A stretch of DNA of 64,000 nucleotides from Paragonimus westermani. Lineage: Eukaryota; Platyhelminthes; Trematoda; Plagiorchiida; Troglotrematidae. This document shows positions 22,986 through 35,700 of this stretch, piece after piece. The notes beneath the pieces are model-generated. The model saw nothing but the letters and a program-made list of their open reading frames with translations, searched no databases and was not told the DNA's origin. The position numbers and the translations under genes are program-made. Within the stretch, counting starts at the first letter, position 1. Every line of letters starts with the position of its first letter. The DNA lies in NCBI GenBank assembly GCA_008508345.1, contig QNGE01000140.1:25561-89560 (forward strand), read 5' to 3'.

Positions 22986-23529
22986 CTGGATGATTGGACC
23001 ACATAACATAAAACTTATAACCATAACTAGGCAAGGGAATGCGAAAGTGTATTGATTGCAGAAGCACCGTTAACATTATTATCAAAATGATTGGCAGAAC
23101 ACTGGAAGGCAATCGAGCGAAAATATGCATTTTAGTCTAACAATATTTAGGCCGCTGGATGTAGAGAGCATATGTGAAAAGTGTAGCAAGTATCGATAAG
23201 TTCTGACTCTTTTATCTACGCAACATTCGGCTACTCATGAGGTTCAGTTGACTTCTTTTCTGCTCGGAATCTTAGTTTTATTGGTCTGTGCTCTAAACTG
23301 GTGTTGTTTATCGTGTAAGCTGAGTTAATATAGGGTAAATACCAAAAACTTGGCTTCGTCATATATTTAGCAGAATTCATGTTGACTACTAATGGATGGG
23401 CACCCACTAAAATAGATAGTTCTCATGCGCCTTTTAGAGTATAAGTAAATGCTAGATTTAGTGTTTCACTTCAGAGTCAGTGAAATTCCCCTGAAATGGT
23501 TAAGGGAAAACGAACAGACAAAGCCTTAC
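22986..23529 (-). other. CADPS intron of 544 bp
   Basis: The shortest intron found. It holds no repeat. Part of it (22986-23130) is open in the frame of the downstream exon and has an ATG with a hydrophobic stretch, but the phase match at 22985 and the family comparison place it in the intron. Confidence 0.75.
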
Positions 23530-23691
23530 CGGGCTTGCTGACAACGGTAACTGCAGGCAACCAGCGCTCATTCTGATAACCTGAGATTAGAGATTGTTCC
23601 ATTGATTCTGCCATCAAGTCCAAGTACCGGTCGACCAGTGGTGAAAAGCGCTCCGAAAGATTTTGGTGAAAATTCCCATTACATAAGTTAG
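23530..23691 (-). CDS. CADPS: CADPS exon 6 of window
   Basis: The exon reads NLCNGNFHQNL, FSPLVDRYLDLMAESMEQSL, then ERWLPAVTVVSKP. It matches the [20 protein letters not shown] block of vertebrate CADPS and the following MESSIAQS helix. No open frame starting with Met covers it, so an ORF scan alone would miss it. The acceptor is TCTCAACAG|CTAAC at 23691 after a pyrimidine-rich tract, and the donor CCCG|GTAAGG at 23530. Length is 162 nt, and it begins and ends inside codons that agree with both neighbours. Confidence 0.93.
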
Positions 23692-24334
23692 CTGTTGAGA
23701 AAGGAGAAATGATGGAAATTTGGTGTGATTCTATCCTCCACCTAACATTGACATATTTGTGGTTCTATGTTTATCATTAACACTTATTTAAAACACTTCT
23801 TGATACACTCTCTGTGAAACTACGTTTTATGTACGAAACAACTGGTACCAAAACGTGGACAAGCTAAGGCTTTGAAATCAAAGGGTTGTTGGTGTTTGAC
23901 TGTTGTGTAATTTCTATTATGTTGATCTAAAAATCACAGTTTAGTGGAAGTCTCTTGATAAGCGAGGCAAGTCACAACTCTTAATCACTGTTCCTGCCCA
24001 AACAGTCGCATTCAGCGCATTCAGACCATTGACGTAAGTCCAATCCATTTCATTGTTGTGTAGGATAGTTAGTTGAAACACTGGGTTCCCTTCAATAACT
24101 TCATCAACGCAGAAATAAGACATATGCTGCGATATGTAGCTTCGGAATCTGCTGACGTAACAATATTTTGGTAGAGTTGAGTGAGACTGGTCTTTAGCGA
24201 CGCCATGCTGATTAGAGCTCACCAGCCGGCGCTAGGTGCACAAAAGTAGATGAAGCAACCGATAAGGTTGTCGTGGTGGTGAGGACATAATACGTGGTGT
24301 GATTGTATGCGTGTCCATACCCTGTCTATCCCTA

Positions 24335-24435
24335 ATTGTTTGTCATATATAACTTGCATGTTTTACGTTTGCGACTGATGAGAGTAAACGAAATGTTAAC
24401 ATATCGCAACATATCTTCTTTTTGCGCTGATGTAC
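24335..24435 (+). mobile_element. Solo PLE tail fragment (type B)
   Basis: About 100 bp match the tail of PLE copy B (58530-58630): ATATAACT, GTGTTTTACGTTTGCGA and the ribozyme, followed by a TCTTCTTTNTGCNCTGATG stretch. No coding part adjoins it. It is antisense to CADPS. Confidence 0.8.
24369..24409 (+). ncRNA. Hammerhead ribozyme, intact core
   Basis: Stem I TTGCGA pairs perfectly with TCGCAA (six pairs). The core is CTGATGA and GAAA. The stem II region GAGTAAAC has one G-C pair. Stem III is ATG/CAT around TTAA. The cleavage base is A24403, and the order (stem I open) is the type I arrangement reported for PLE hammerheads. The very short stem II is the only weak point; loop contacts with stem I cannot be judged by eye. 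Confidence 0.82.
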
Positions 24436-26482
24436 GACAGTTATATCTTAATTTTTCTGCTACTCGAAGATGGTCGTGGTTTTGCTGTGGAATGGAGTTC
24501 TTCACAAAACCAAATCTTATTAAATGACAGCTTAATGATCTTCCCCAAGAAAACGCTATTCGCGTTTCATCAATTTGTACCTGTTTTCATAATTGTGATA
24601 CGCCATTCAACCGTCAGTCGGAGACCACTGTCTTTTTGAAACATTAAATTATTTACCACTTGATGTTCTATACCAGATAGCCTGCATATGACTTGTGATG
24701 AATAACCTTAGGAAAAACGCTGTTAGATTTCAGTTGGAGGCCATCATAATACGGGCGCACAATCTCGCTCACCAAGTCACCGGCCCAATAAACGTAACAT
24801 TTATGGAAGGTAAGTTGCCTTGATAACACTTTATTGACCAGGTTAGCACGGCGGCCTGTGGAATAAAATGTTTGACCAGAATCAAGAAAAGCACCGTTTC
24901 GAATCACAGTCCTGATATTGTTACCTGAAGAATCTAAGATATGCATAGGGTAGATAGCATTGAGTAAGTTTGTAAAAATCAAAGAGCCCGGAACTCGTTT
25001 TAATTCTGCTCCACGCGACGTGACCTTGCCGATCCAACCAATTGGTGTGGAAGTGGGACAACACAGTAAGTTGAACAAGGCCTGATCTACTATGAGGCTG
25101 TGTCACTGCGTACGAACAGGTGCGTGTACAACAATCTAGAAACCGGTAGTGATAAGCTCCGGTTCAGATCGCTTCATTAGCGAACAAATCAAAAAATGTG
25201 GTCGTGCTGTACACTGAAATTTCCACTTGTATACACCCTACTATGATGGCCAACTCAGTTCTTTAGATTGGTATCCGTGCACCTACCAGGTCTGAATGGC
25301 GATACTTACTGACACGTAAATGATATTGATAGAGAACTCATAATCCCCTTGTTCGACAACGTATACATCGTGAGCGATCTCGGGTGCAAGCTATTCCCAC
25401 ATAAGCAGGCAGGAAGTATGCCAACAAAACATGAGTGTAAACATCAACAACATTACAACTTACAAACCTATCAACTCAAGCTTTCACAAGGAACGTTTTT
25501 TAACGTCACACGTCCAATACAATACTAGGAGCCTTGATCCGCGGATCGAGTCCACTTTGTCTGCCTGCGTGAGGTTTCTGTTTTGAACCTACGGATTCGA
25601 AATGCCCGCACCGACGTTCATATCGGTGCCAGGTGATGTCAAAAATCGAAGTCTACAGTGATGATTAACACGTCTTCGGGGAAACTCTGATAGTCATGAT
25701 GATTGTTCCCGGTTAAAACGAGGTACTCGCTAGTTGCAGCCACATCTCTCAGGTTGGCCGTTCCAGTATGCTCACAATATCGTACTTGAATACTGTACCG
25801 CAAGACCCAACCGGTACTACTGTATTCCATCATCTAAAATAATCTAAATATCGCTTTCATAAGTTTGTACCTCGGATCATACAATAGGCACCTCAGTTTG
25901 TGGACAAAGAGCTATCATCCATCACTGGTATGTACTGGAAAATATGGTTGGTTTGAGTTGAGCATCTAACACTACTGATCAAGGCCTTTGCACTTTCGTG
26001 TACGTTTTAACCAGCCCCCTTTAAAGGGAAGCACTATGCTGAAATTTTGCCCCTTGTCGGAAATCGACAACAATGCATACCCCTGCTACAAACGGGAGTT
26101 GAAAGCCAGTCCGATTGGCCTTGAAGCATACGTGAGCGCTAGAATTGCAGTCGACTGTTAGCTGATTTAACGACGCCTCAGGACGCTTATTACTTGAAAT
26201 TTAGTGACCAGGTCAATTCAGACAAAATATTATGTCACGTTCCGTCTTCGCATGTTACTAGCACCACAAAGAATTGCGCCTACCAACTGAAAATACAATT
26301 AGGAAACGAAAATCGTAGTTGTGAAATGCTTTTGTGATGGAGACAAGCGTAAACGTATCAATCTGTGTCCCTACAACGGAATGTCTTAGTGTAATTGTGT
26401 GGCTTGCATCATTGATAATTTGTTAAGGTAAGCATTCGTCATACTGTTTGAATCGGTCACGTTACTGAATCAGAATGCTTAC

Positions 26483-26639
26483 GATCGTTTCGAAGATAAT
26501 CGTTCAGCAGCTGAAAGAGGTCAAAAATCTCCCAGCAATAGTCGGGCAAGTCATCAAGCAGCTCGAACAGATCCATTTGAAATAGAGACCAAAAGTTTTC
26601 CGCATGTGCTACGAACAGATCGCTGAACCAGGAAAATGA
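26483..26639 (-). CDS. CADPS: CADPS exon 5 of window
   Basis: The exon reads SFSWFSDLFVAHAENFWSLF, then a DLFELLDDLPD segment and LFQLLNDYLRND. The vertebrate counterpart has WWSDLMVEHAETFLSLF and FPLFQLLNDFLRTD, so order and spacing both fit. The acceptor is TTTCCAG|TCATTTT at 26639 and the donor GATC|GTAAGC at 26483. It ends with the first base of a Pro codon completed by the next exon. A decayed SINE starts about 75 bp outside its acceptor, in the upstream intron. Confidence 0.93.
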
Positions 26640-26714
26640 CTGGAAATAAATGGAGAGAAATGGCATTTGACAACCAGGAGAAAACGGAGCGATCATTCGG
26701 CTAAATTGTATGCT

Positions 26715-26780
26715 TGAGGTCAGTGGATCAGTGGTTAACATGCCCAACTACCAAACACGCAGGCTGTTTCATACTCTCCA
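26715..26780 (+). repeat. SINE head, second copy, without ribozyme
   Basis: TGAGGTCAGTGG-TCAGTGGTTAACA matches the first 28 nt of the hammerhead SINE at 45397 at about 24 positions and has the same A-box-like block. The B-box place reads GTTTCATACTC, poorly preserved. No hammerhead follows. It starts about 75 bp outside the acceptor of the CADPS exon at 26483-26639. Confidence 0.6.
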
Positions 26781-29700
26781 GTCTGAATGTTTAACGGTTA
26801 AACTAAAATGCTAATAAAAATGAAGGCGATACAACCGACTGCTGTCTGTAAGATGAAGTCGTAGTTTAATCGCTTTTCAGTAAAAGTTGTAGGTCATCAG
26901 TAGAAACACTATCTGCCTTACCCTAGTAGTCAGAAATGCCACACCGGCTTGATAAAAAGCTCATAATTCAATGGCCTAATTTTGGGGAATAATTGTCACA
27001 ATGGTTTTCACGCTTCGCACATCTGACATGAACACACTTGAATTTTGATTCACAATATAAGTTGGTACTGTTAAAACTGTAAGAGTGCACCGAGCAAGCT
27101 TCATTATATTTCCAGAATATAATCTGACGACATGGAGGTTGTCTTAAAAAGCAGTTGATTTGCTTGCTTACAGCAAGCGTCAGAATAGTCCTTATCTAAT
27201 CGAGATCGACCTTAGCTATTTCACGCAGTAATACCAGAGTGAGAGATGTATTTACCCGGTTATCACCAGGCCAATTAGCAACTTGTCCTTTACTAAACAC
27301 AAAACACCGAATAAATACTTATCAGGTTGCCTGCAGAATGTTGATGTTCCAGCAAGCTTAGGACACATCTCTTCAATAAAGAATGAGGCGCTGTTATGTT
27401 AGGAGTAGACGGATGTATGTGATGTCGGAAACACACTGTCTATCTCAGTGCGGGATAACTCATGCTTTGTAGACTCTCAATTTAATGTTTTGTTAGCTTT
27501 CGTTCAAATGGATATACCCGTATCGTCTAAGCTTCTGTTCAGATTCAACCACACATTCCGAGCCCACTGAGCTAACGCCTGTTTTAGAACATGATTTCTA
27601 AACAGTTAATCAAAAGCAATAGTGCTGAGTTTACAACTGCCACCGAATAGCGATAAATTCGAAACGGACCCATTCATTTTGCTCTAACCAGCGTCCAGTT
27701 TTTCCCATGCTATGCTCACTGTGGGCAGAAAAAGAAAAAAAGCTAGGGAAGGATCAGGCTGTAAATTAAAGCAGATAAGCCTATGGAGTGGTACTGGATC
27801 TCGAACTTACCTGTCTAGCAGTACTTCCGGTTAGGCAAAAACTCTTGTTCGCGACAGAAATTCTTTGAGCTGGAACCTTAGTACCTGACCGCCGAACTGG
27901 GATTGCGATACACCCTTTCGGCCATATATTCTAAGAGACTGACAAATAGAGTTACTAACAGGCTACAAGAAACAGTTACAACAGCCAACAAGGCACCGGA
28001 CTTGTTCTGTAATGTCCTGCCGTGACTCAGATGACACCACGTATTGCAATAATAACTGATAAACATATTCATCAGGCACCAAAATGATAACTGGGATCAC
28101 ATGAAGAAGGTTACTAGAGAACTACTCTTCCAGGCGCCCATCACTGAAGCTCCTAGGTGGATGTTCGAGTAATCACACGTATATACATACGCGTATTGTC
28201 AAGGTTAAGTTCGGTCACATGGCTTGAGCTACCGAAAAAATTGCAACATAAACGAGAAAATAAAAGAATGAACGTTCGTTTGGGTGCAGGTGTGCTATTA
28301 ATTGTGGTATTCTCCATGTAGATTCCATCCGTTGACATGAGTGCTCATGACGTTTGGCACCTGTCATGTCCACTCCTGATCAAATTGTTGTTTAGGCACG
28401 TTGTGGTTTTTTAACGTTGGTGTGCCGAATTCTGATTTGTAAGTTACTTGACTAAAACACAGCAAACTAAGCAATTCGATTATTAAAAAGATTGTCTAGA
28501 TACCCGAAGTTTTTGGCTATACGTGCAGACAAACTGCACTGTGAGAACATTCAGTTGCAATTAACAATCAACAGACGGAGGGAATGAAAGTCAAACACTG
28601 CGAGTCTTTTCATACTTTCGGAACGGCCATGTGTTTGAACCAGAGAAGATGGTAAACGTTATGCACCCATGCTGCATCCTTCCCTTTAACGACAGTCAAG
28701 AGACTTCAACATTGTAGATAACAAACATTGAAAAAATCGTGGCGAATCGGCGCTATTCTTTCGAATGCAGTGCAGTTGAAAGAGCAGAAAGAAGCTTTCC
28801 TTCGTACGTACTGTAGGCGTCCACGGATCACCGATAAGGTGATAAAACCTGTGTGCTAAGCTGTGTGGTTATGTGCAAGCTCTATACGACCGATTGGGAA
28901 TACTTGCTGAAGAAGCATGTTCAACACCAGGATGAGTTTCTGCTAGGCTGTTTGTTTTTGACTCCGAGGGCATAAGCTTAATGAGATTGAAGTGGCGCAG
29001 TTTTGTAACTGAAAAGCGTTCATCCCATCAGGGCTCACGCACACAGTTTATCAGTACCACTCAGTCAAGGCAGCAATCAGCTGCTACATCGGATCTGTCC
29101 CTAAGATGTGCAGATCGAAACAATTTGTTCGAACGTGCATTGGATTCAATCAACCGAACTGCTTGGGTCAAGGTCGTGGAGAGTAAAAACGAACACGACT
29201 GCTGCCAGACTGTCAGTATTAATGTAGACAGTGTTGTTTCTGTATAGTAGGGTATTGTTGTTCCATTAAACTGAGATTGCGTGGTTCTGCATGAGCTGGT
29301 ATGTTCACCAGCAGTGCTTGATCGAGTGCTTCACAGGTGTATGCGTGTTTATCGGTCTATCAGTGATCGTTTGAATTGATCGTCTTATTGACCGTATAGG
29401 TCGCTGTGTCTGATCATTCATACGCTTCTTGTTCTCATACTGCATGCTGGTTTACACGGGAAGAACTGCGATGTACTTGTCCTCTGTTTTGGTTACAGTA
29501 AACTATCTGATTATTTTCATGTCATCTTGTTTAAACGGCAAACATAACGCGGATTACCGTCGTTCTGATTATTTTCTAGTCAGTAATCAAGTGTCCATCA
29601 AACATTACTAACGAGTTTGATTCATGTCTATACCGCTGCCTTAGAAATATAATCATGATTTCACAAGGCTTTCTTTGCACACAAACCCAACTGTTACTGG

Positions 29701-30594
29701 TACATGTTTCAGTTCACGTTGATATACAGTCAAAGGCATGAAACTAACTTTCAAAGACACATGCTGTTGAGTGGAATTTAGTGACCTCCTGAAACTTTAA
29801 AGTACGCTGGACTTGTTTTCTGTTAGTTGATAGGGTGACAAGTTACAAAATCAGAAGGGTAAAACAACTTCATCTCCATCCGTCTTTGTGATTCGAACGT
29901 TGAAATCTAGAGGACTGTCTGTTTGCCTTGCTAGGAGAAATCGCATTCTTTACGTTCGGAAATCACACGTGCATTTTACAGAGGAAAAGATCAGTGCACC
30001 AAAAGACAGTTGAGTCTGAACGGGCACGCATTGATATGTGCCGTTGTCGTATCACGCTGAACTGCCTGGTCAATCCGATTGTAAACACAATAGGTAAACA
30101 AGTGTGACTTTGTTGCGGTGTACAAGATATGTTGGTCAGTGTTGCAGAAGAGACACTACGTCAATGGTGTAGTTCACACATTTCGTGTTATAAGCTTAAC
30201 TAGTTAAGTCTATGAACACCATGAGGCGCGTCCACCGATCCGTGTATACAGGCATCGGCCGGTTCTCCCTGTACAGTATTCACTATTGTTAAATAGCAGG
30301 GAGTGTCAGTTTTTCACACTGCTTCCCCTTATTCGGTGACCATGGTAGTTGCGTTACCCACCATATTAGACAGTACTGAGAAACTTAACAAATCCATGAA
30401 ACCACTTCGTTCAGGAGTTTCTTCAGCTGTCTTTAAAAAGCACTGCTATTGAATGATTTTTCCACGGGTATGAATATTAATGAAGCATTTCCTTTATTTG
30501 TCTTCGTTACCATAAACAACTGGTCTGTTTACTTGATCCTCAGCATGCAGTAGTCTGGCTACTAAGTAAATAAGACGTACCGAGTAGTGTAGAA

Positions 30595-30668
30595 CTGCAG
30601 AAGTTAACCGGTAACCATCGTTACCGGTTAACTGCAGTATACAGGAAACCAACATGTTAGTTTCCTGT
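30595..30668. repeat. Two adjacent perfect hairpins
   Basis: Hairpin 1: GTTAACCGGTAAC (30603-30615) pairs fully with GTTACCGGTTAAC (30620-30632) around a CATC loop, extended by CTGCAG on each side with a 2-nt bulge. Hairpin 2: ACAGGAAAC (30641-30649) pairs with GTTTCCTGT (30660-30668). No coding sequence is nearby. Confidence 0.85.
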
Positions 30669-31019
30669 GTAGTGACCATGCAATCAGATTGCTGTTTGTT
30701 GAAGTCAAACCATTGCCTAGATTCGAAAGTTAATCCGAACCCACGTACTCCGACGGGGAATTGAAGTTTGTGTGTTGAGTTGTGTGACGCAAACCAGAAA
30801 GCCTCACGTCTTACTGATCACAGTCCATTTTTGTTCATGGTTATTCTAGTTCATAAATCCATAATCATTGTCTGTACGAAAACAAATTATACGAAACCGT
30901 AACGGAAACAGACTACAGAATGACAGTGTTTGCTCGGTCACCCAACACTAGAAAAGCATATTCTCAGTGATCAATCGCAAAACACCAATACGTGAAATTC
31001 TCCTTTGGAGTTTGTTTAC

Positions 31020-31114
31020 CTCTGCATGGTGTTCCTCGTTTTGTTTCAAAACCTCGATGCATAATTCCGCTAGATGCATCATTTCAAAAACCCGTTTGCT
31101 GATCGTATCCACAC
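31020..31114 (-). CDS. CADPS: CADPS exon 4 of window
   Basis: A short 95-nt exon reading VDTISKRVFEMMHLAEL, CIEVLKQNEEHHAE. The vertebrate protein has AELVIEVLQQNEEHHAE at this place, a signature of the family. The acceptor is TACACAG|GTGTGG at 31114, the donor GCAGAG|GTAAAC at 31020. Two leading bases complete the Gly codon begun in the previous exon and the exon ends in phase 0. The 12.2-kb intron upstream contains three PLE/LINE clusters. Confidence 0.94.
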
Positions 31115-32490
31115 CTGTGTATTGGAAAGAGTTGGAAAATAGATTCATTATCATGCTGTAATTTGCTGACAGGTAGACTTCAGGTAAGCCATACACACTC
31201 ACTAACCCATCTTTCCTTGTAGTCACACATGAGGTATACAACTGTGTGTAGGGTTGACCGTAATGAATCGGATGAAAAAGGTAACTTCAAAAAAACGGAT
31301 GCATTTCAATGTATATTCTTAGTATAATGATACTTTCTGAAATTTTATACAAAGAAAGAAACTCTACGCGTTGATAATCTACTGCCGACTTGAAACTGGG
31401 GCTTCAGTTTGAGCCCATACCAGTCACTGGTGACACCGTTCTACATTCAAAACTTCATTGAAGCGTTTGGTTATCATTTGGACGCGTTCTCATATTGAGC
31501 CAATGTTCTCAGTAGGGGATAATAGCTGATCTAGACAGACATGCCAATGGGAACCGGCTAGTCTGCTTAATCATATTAACACCTATGCAAAGAGAGAAAC
31601 CTGGCACAGTGTCTTCTAGCCTTTCGTTGGACAACGGTAGTCTATTAGGGCATGACATGACAGGATACACAAAATACACGGGTAAACAAAGTCTGTGTAG
31701 ATTAACCTACACATCACTGTATAGTTGGAGCTATTTTTTTTTACGTAAAAGCTGTGTTAATGACAAAAGCACCGACTGAAAATACTGCTGACAGACGTTG
31801 TCAGCAAACTGTTAACCTGGCGGTAAAAACAAATGCGAGTTGTTTGTAGGTGTTATCTACATTCATACTAACATCTTGGAATTGTGAATACCATCCACAA
31901 CGTTTTACACAGTTTGTTTGAACGTTTTGACCTGACACTTTTTTGTGGAAGTTGGAAACGAGGGTCAGCAGTCTGTTAAATTTAGATGGCATTACCTACC
32001 CAAAAACAAACTGGTTAACATGGGCATGGTTTTCTTTCAGATTCATCTTTTTTGGTTTTAAACAATTTATGGAAAGGAAATTCAGTAAATGCTGGTAATA
32101 TCAAGTCATGGTCTTTTTTCACAGCTGTGACAGCGGAATACAAAATATCACCGTTATCTTATAAAAGGGCTGTTCAGTCTTCACTATCCGGGTAGGTAAA
32201 AAAAGGATAACTATTTCATTTTAGTGAAACAAGAAATTTTATTGCGTTATTTTTCAGCCAGTTTTATTTAGGTCTGAAATATGTATGGTTTACGCTTTGA
32301 ATGATGAATATTAAGGTGAGATTGTCAAATCAAAGTTGTAATTATGAGACCAGCTTGATTTTCGTTTGCAATGACACTCGGTAGAATTGTTGTAACTCTA
32401 GCCAAGGTACCAATACTTGTTGAGCACTACTCGGTTCGTGATCTCAATTTAAAATTGTTACAGTTAAACGGTCAAACTTTCCCCCGGAAT

Positions 32491-32752
32491 GCTGAAGCTG
32501 CAACATCAGATTGAGCGCCCGAAATGCACACAACATCCTTTCAGTGTCAGGGTAGGTCCTTGCCAGAATATATCGTCACAGAGTCAGCGGTGTAGATAAC
32601 TTCGAGCAACGATTTGGTTTACATATCCGCGGTTCTAGTCCCAGACCCCAGTCAACTTGACCATCAGAGCCTTTCTCAAGTAGTGTACGACCTTTAAAGT
32701 TAGCAAGTCATTTCCAGTCGGAGTGCTTGATTGTCATGTGGGAATCGCCTTT
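32491..32752 (+). repeat. Dispersed repeat, copy 2
   Basis: Aligns with 3670-3955 over its whole length: GAAATGCACACAACAT near 32521, TTCTAGTCCCAGACCCCA near 32633, and GTTAGCAAGTCATTTCCAGT near 32699. It is as diverged as copy 1. Function and class are unknown. Confidence 0.65.
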
Positions 32753-35700
32753 TTTTCTCTTCCTCTTCTCCTTCTCATCGGTTTCCCCATTTTTCGCATT
32801 CCAGTCGATATAGCTTCATTTTAATTGTCAATGGCATCTTTTTCTTATCTCTAAGATTCCAGTTATTCTGCTGAACATCGACACGACTCAACAACATTTG
32901 CAACGTGAAATGGTGCAGTTCTAGCAGGTCCCCCCATAAAAGTCGTGAGAATCTTTAATGGATAACCACTTTATCCATCAAGTTGGAAATAGTTGCTCAC
33001 GGATATCTCTGACAGCAATACCAGTACTTCACGAAAACAAAGGAGTGTGTTTACCAAATTCTTCAGGGCAACCTTGGCTTGATAGCTTGGCTTCCGGCCA
33101 GGTATTCAATGAACCCAAATTACGGTAAAATTTAGTTGAATTATTATGGATCTGAATAGATGGGTTGTGGACACCAGTAAATAGAATCACCTGGGCAAAT
33201 AAGTGGATGGTCGATATCCAGCTATCAATCACAGCATCTGTGTTTTTCTATAAACCGAACATTTCTGTGCTGTGATTACCGAAACTTCTACAGCTGTAGT
33301 TATCTGCCACAGACCAAACTCAGCAAGTACCTATCAGTTTGTGACTGGCAAAAATTACATCAACAATATTGGCAAACGCCTAATCGGTGCACACTGTGAT
33401 TTCGCATAAAGTTTCACTTTTCTCGGGTACACGAAATCTTTGGGCTCTGTTACTCTCAAAACTTATCGGGTATATACCAGTCGATTAATCTCGACTGAAT
33501 TACAGCACGTAGCCTTGACCCGTACTTCTTGTGTTGTGTTCAGAAACGACTACTTGCTAGCATGGGGCTACTGTGACCTAACACTTGTGTTCTATGCCAG
33601 TCAGAATTCTTTCATCACCTTGTATGAGCTACACAGGACGCGTAACAAGAACACCCAATATTTTTCAGGTACTTCCGCTACGTATAGCCATAGAGGAGTT
33701 TGTCGTTCACCACTAAGATGAAAATGATTGAGATCGCTAGTCTTACTGAACTGTTCAAAAACATGCACAACTGACTGCGACATAGTCACGGAACTATCCG
33801 CGTGATCATACCGGGTTGGCCAAATAAACATGATAAGACTGATAGCTAAAACACGTCAACTTTACCAGCAGACAAGCACATGCTAAAAACAGGTGCCATA
33901 CGGGAAATTTTACACGATAACACTTTGGGTCTGTTCAGACAGATCAGTAATCGGGGGAGGGGCGGATGAGTGATTCTCATGGGTTCTGGAAGACGGTCAG
34001 TCAAACGAGATTATTTTTATTTCCGTTATGACACTAGATGCAGCATTGAGTAAACATGAGAAGGTCACCCTTTGGCTTTCACGCAAATGAATCTAAGCTT
34101 ACCGGAGATTTCAGTTTCACTTCGGTTGTCTGGTTTTACCATCTTGAGAGATCAAAACTAACTAACAGTATAGGAATAAAACTAACAGCTGCGTCCAAAC
34201 CGAGAGTGGAACAGCCTCTACTGTGTGATATATATTACAAAAAAGAAGGCGTTAAGTGATAAACTGTCTGTTCAAGGCTCATCGTCAAGATTACTATAAA
34301 GAGTGAAGGTTATTGAAGGGTTTACCCGCCGGATTGTGGGTGAGACAGGTTTGCTCAACCATATATAATTCAACGATAGTTGTAGGGGAGAGTCAAGTCT
34401 CATATACATGTCTCTGGAGAATTTCTACTATGGAGCGACGAGTAGAACTGTGATCTGTAAGATATTGGTACACAGTGTTGAGACTAGTGTAATCATAGAA
34501 AGATGGTAGTGTGTTTGGGTGTGGAACCTACTGATGAATGATCTCTGAAAATTTAGCGTGGATTTAAAACTCACATATTAAGGGGATTGTCTAAACCGGT
34601 CTACAAACAAAATCTGAGTAACTGCTTCAGGATACCTTGGATACTTTCATCATCAGTCGTTTTGTCTCACGCGCCCACGAGCAATTTTTTAGTAATACGC
34701 TATCTCCATAACCATGTCCATCTCCGCGAGCTTGCTGTTTGTGTGTTTCGGACCAACCGACATGTTATCTTAATTTAAAATCAAGAAACCCTCTGTAACA
34801 AACCTTCTCAGTAAGTAAACAAGACATTGGGAAAAACGGTCTTATGACGGATTTGAAGATGACAGCAAAACTGCGCTCGAGTCCTTCACTAAGAACACGG
34901 CCAAAAATCCGTATCAGTGTTCTCCTGAGGAATGGTTTTTACTAACCGCCCAAAAGAGAAATCTTCCACAATGGACTCGTGCTCTTGTCGTGGTTCACCT
35001 CCCGTCTTTACCCAACAAAATCTCAGAATGACTAACCTTCTCGCTCTGTCTCTGATATTATGTGTATCTAGTCCCACTATTCTGCTTGAAATTCTGCATA
35101 ATATAAAATTGCACGCTAGTGAAGTACTGTGGTCATGCACGTTTTTTGTCGCAAAATATCCAACACTTGTTATGTGGAATTGAACAATCACTGCGATCTC
35201 CGATCTGTGACGAGGTGCAACTGCTTTAACCAATAACCGCACCTGGAAGTCAAACAAGAGAGCAGGTAGTAAATTCATGTTATCCTGTATCCATTCAAAC
35301 TGACGTTCTGCCGTCAACCACATGCACGGTGTGTGTGCTTAACACCCAGACCTGTCCAACAGCTTGTTTTAGTGAGTTCATTCTAAATCAATACCTAGAG
35401 GATAAATAAATGAAGGAGTGTTTAACGACGCCGGTAATCCTTTTGGATACTCTTCATGACTTTTATGACAGATATTATTACTCCACAATATCGCCAAAAC
35501 CTCTCTTAAGATGAAGTGTTATGTTATTTCAAAAATCCCTGTAAAACAGTAGGATAATCTGCAAAATACTCTGTCAAGAGGTTTCTTTGTATTGGTTCCT
35601 GTCAAACTAAATAACAGATGTTCACTGTGAGCAGAAACAATGGTACTGTGTGTGAATTAATTAACTTTGATGCAGCTGATTCGATTTTGGTAGATGGAGG

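Larger units (their letters stand above)
23692..26482 (-). other. CADPS intron of 2.8 kb
   Basis: Holds a solo PLE tail with an intact plus-strand hammerhead (24335-24435). A 136-codon minus-strand open frame at 24668-25078 has no similarity I recognise. The rest is featureless. Confidence 0.65.
26640..31019 (-). other. CADPS intron of 4.4 kb
   Basis: Contains a decayed SINE head (26715-26780) and two adjacent hairpins (30595-30668). Otherwise I recognise nothing. Confidence 0.65.

Noticed and set aside
22986..23130. ATG at 23130 with a hydrophobic stretch, in frame with CADPS exon 7 (alternative start of a membrane protein)
   Set aside because: The upstream exon at 23530-23691 joins exon 7 at 22985 in the right phase and in the order known for CADPS, so this part is intron.
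24668..25078. 136-codon minus-strand open frame in a CADPS intron
   Set aside because: Has a fair donor-like GTAAC but no recognisable similarity. The CADPS exons on both sides join in phase without it.
34530..34560. CTGATGA followed by GAAA
   Set aside because: The 9-nt region between them cannot form stem II and no stem I pairing exists.
34889..35323. 144-codon minus-strand open frame and its plus-strand partner
   Set aside because: Neither strand shows a retroelement or host motif that I recognise.
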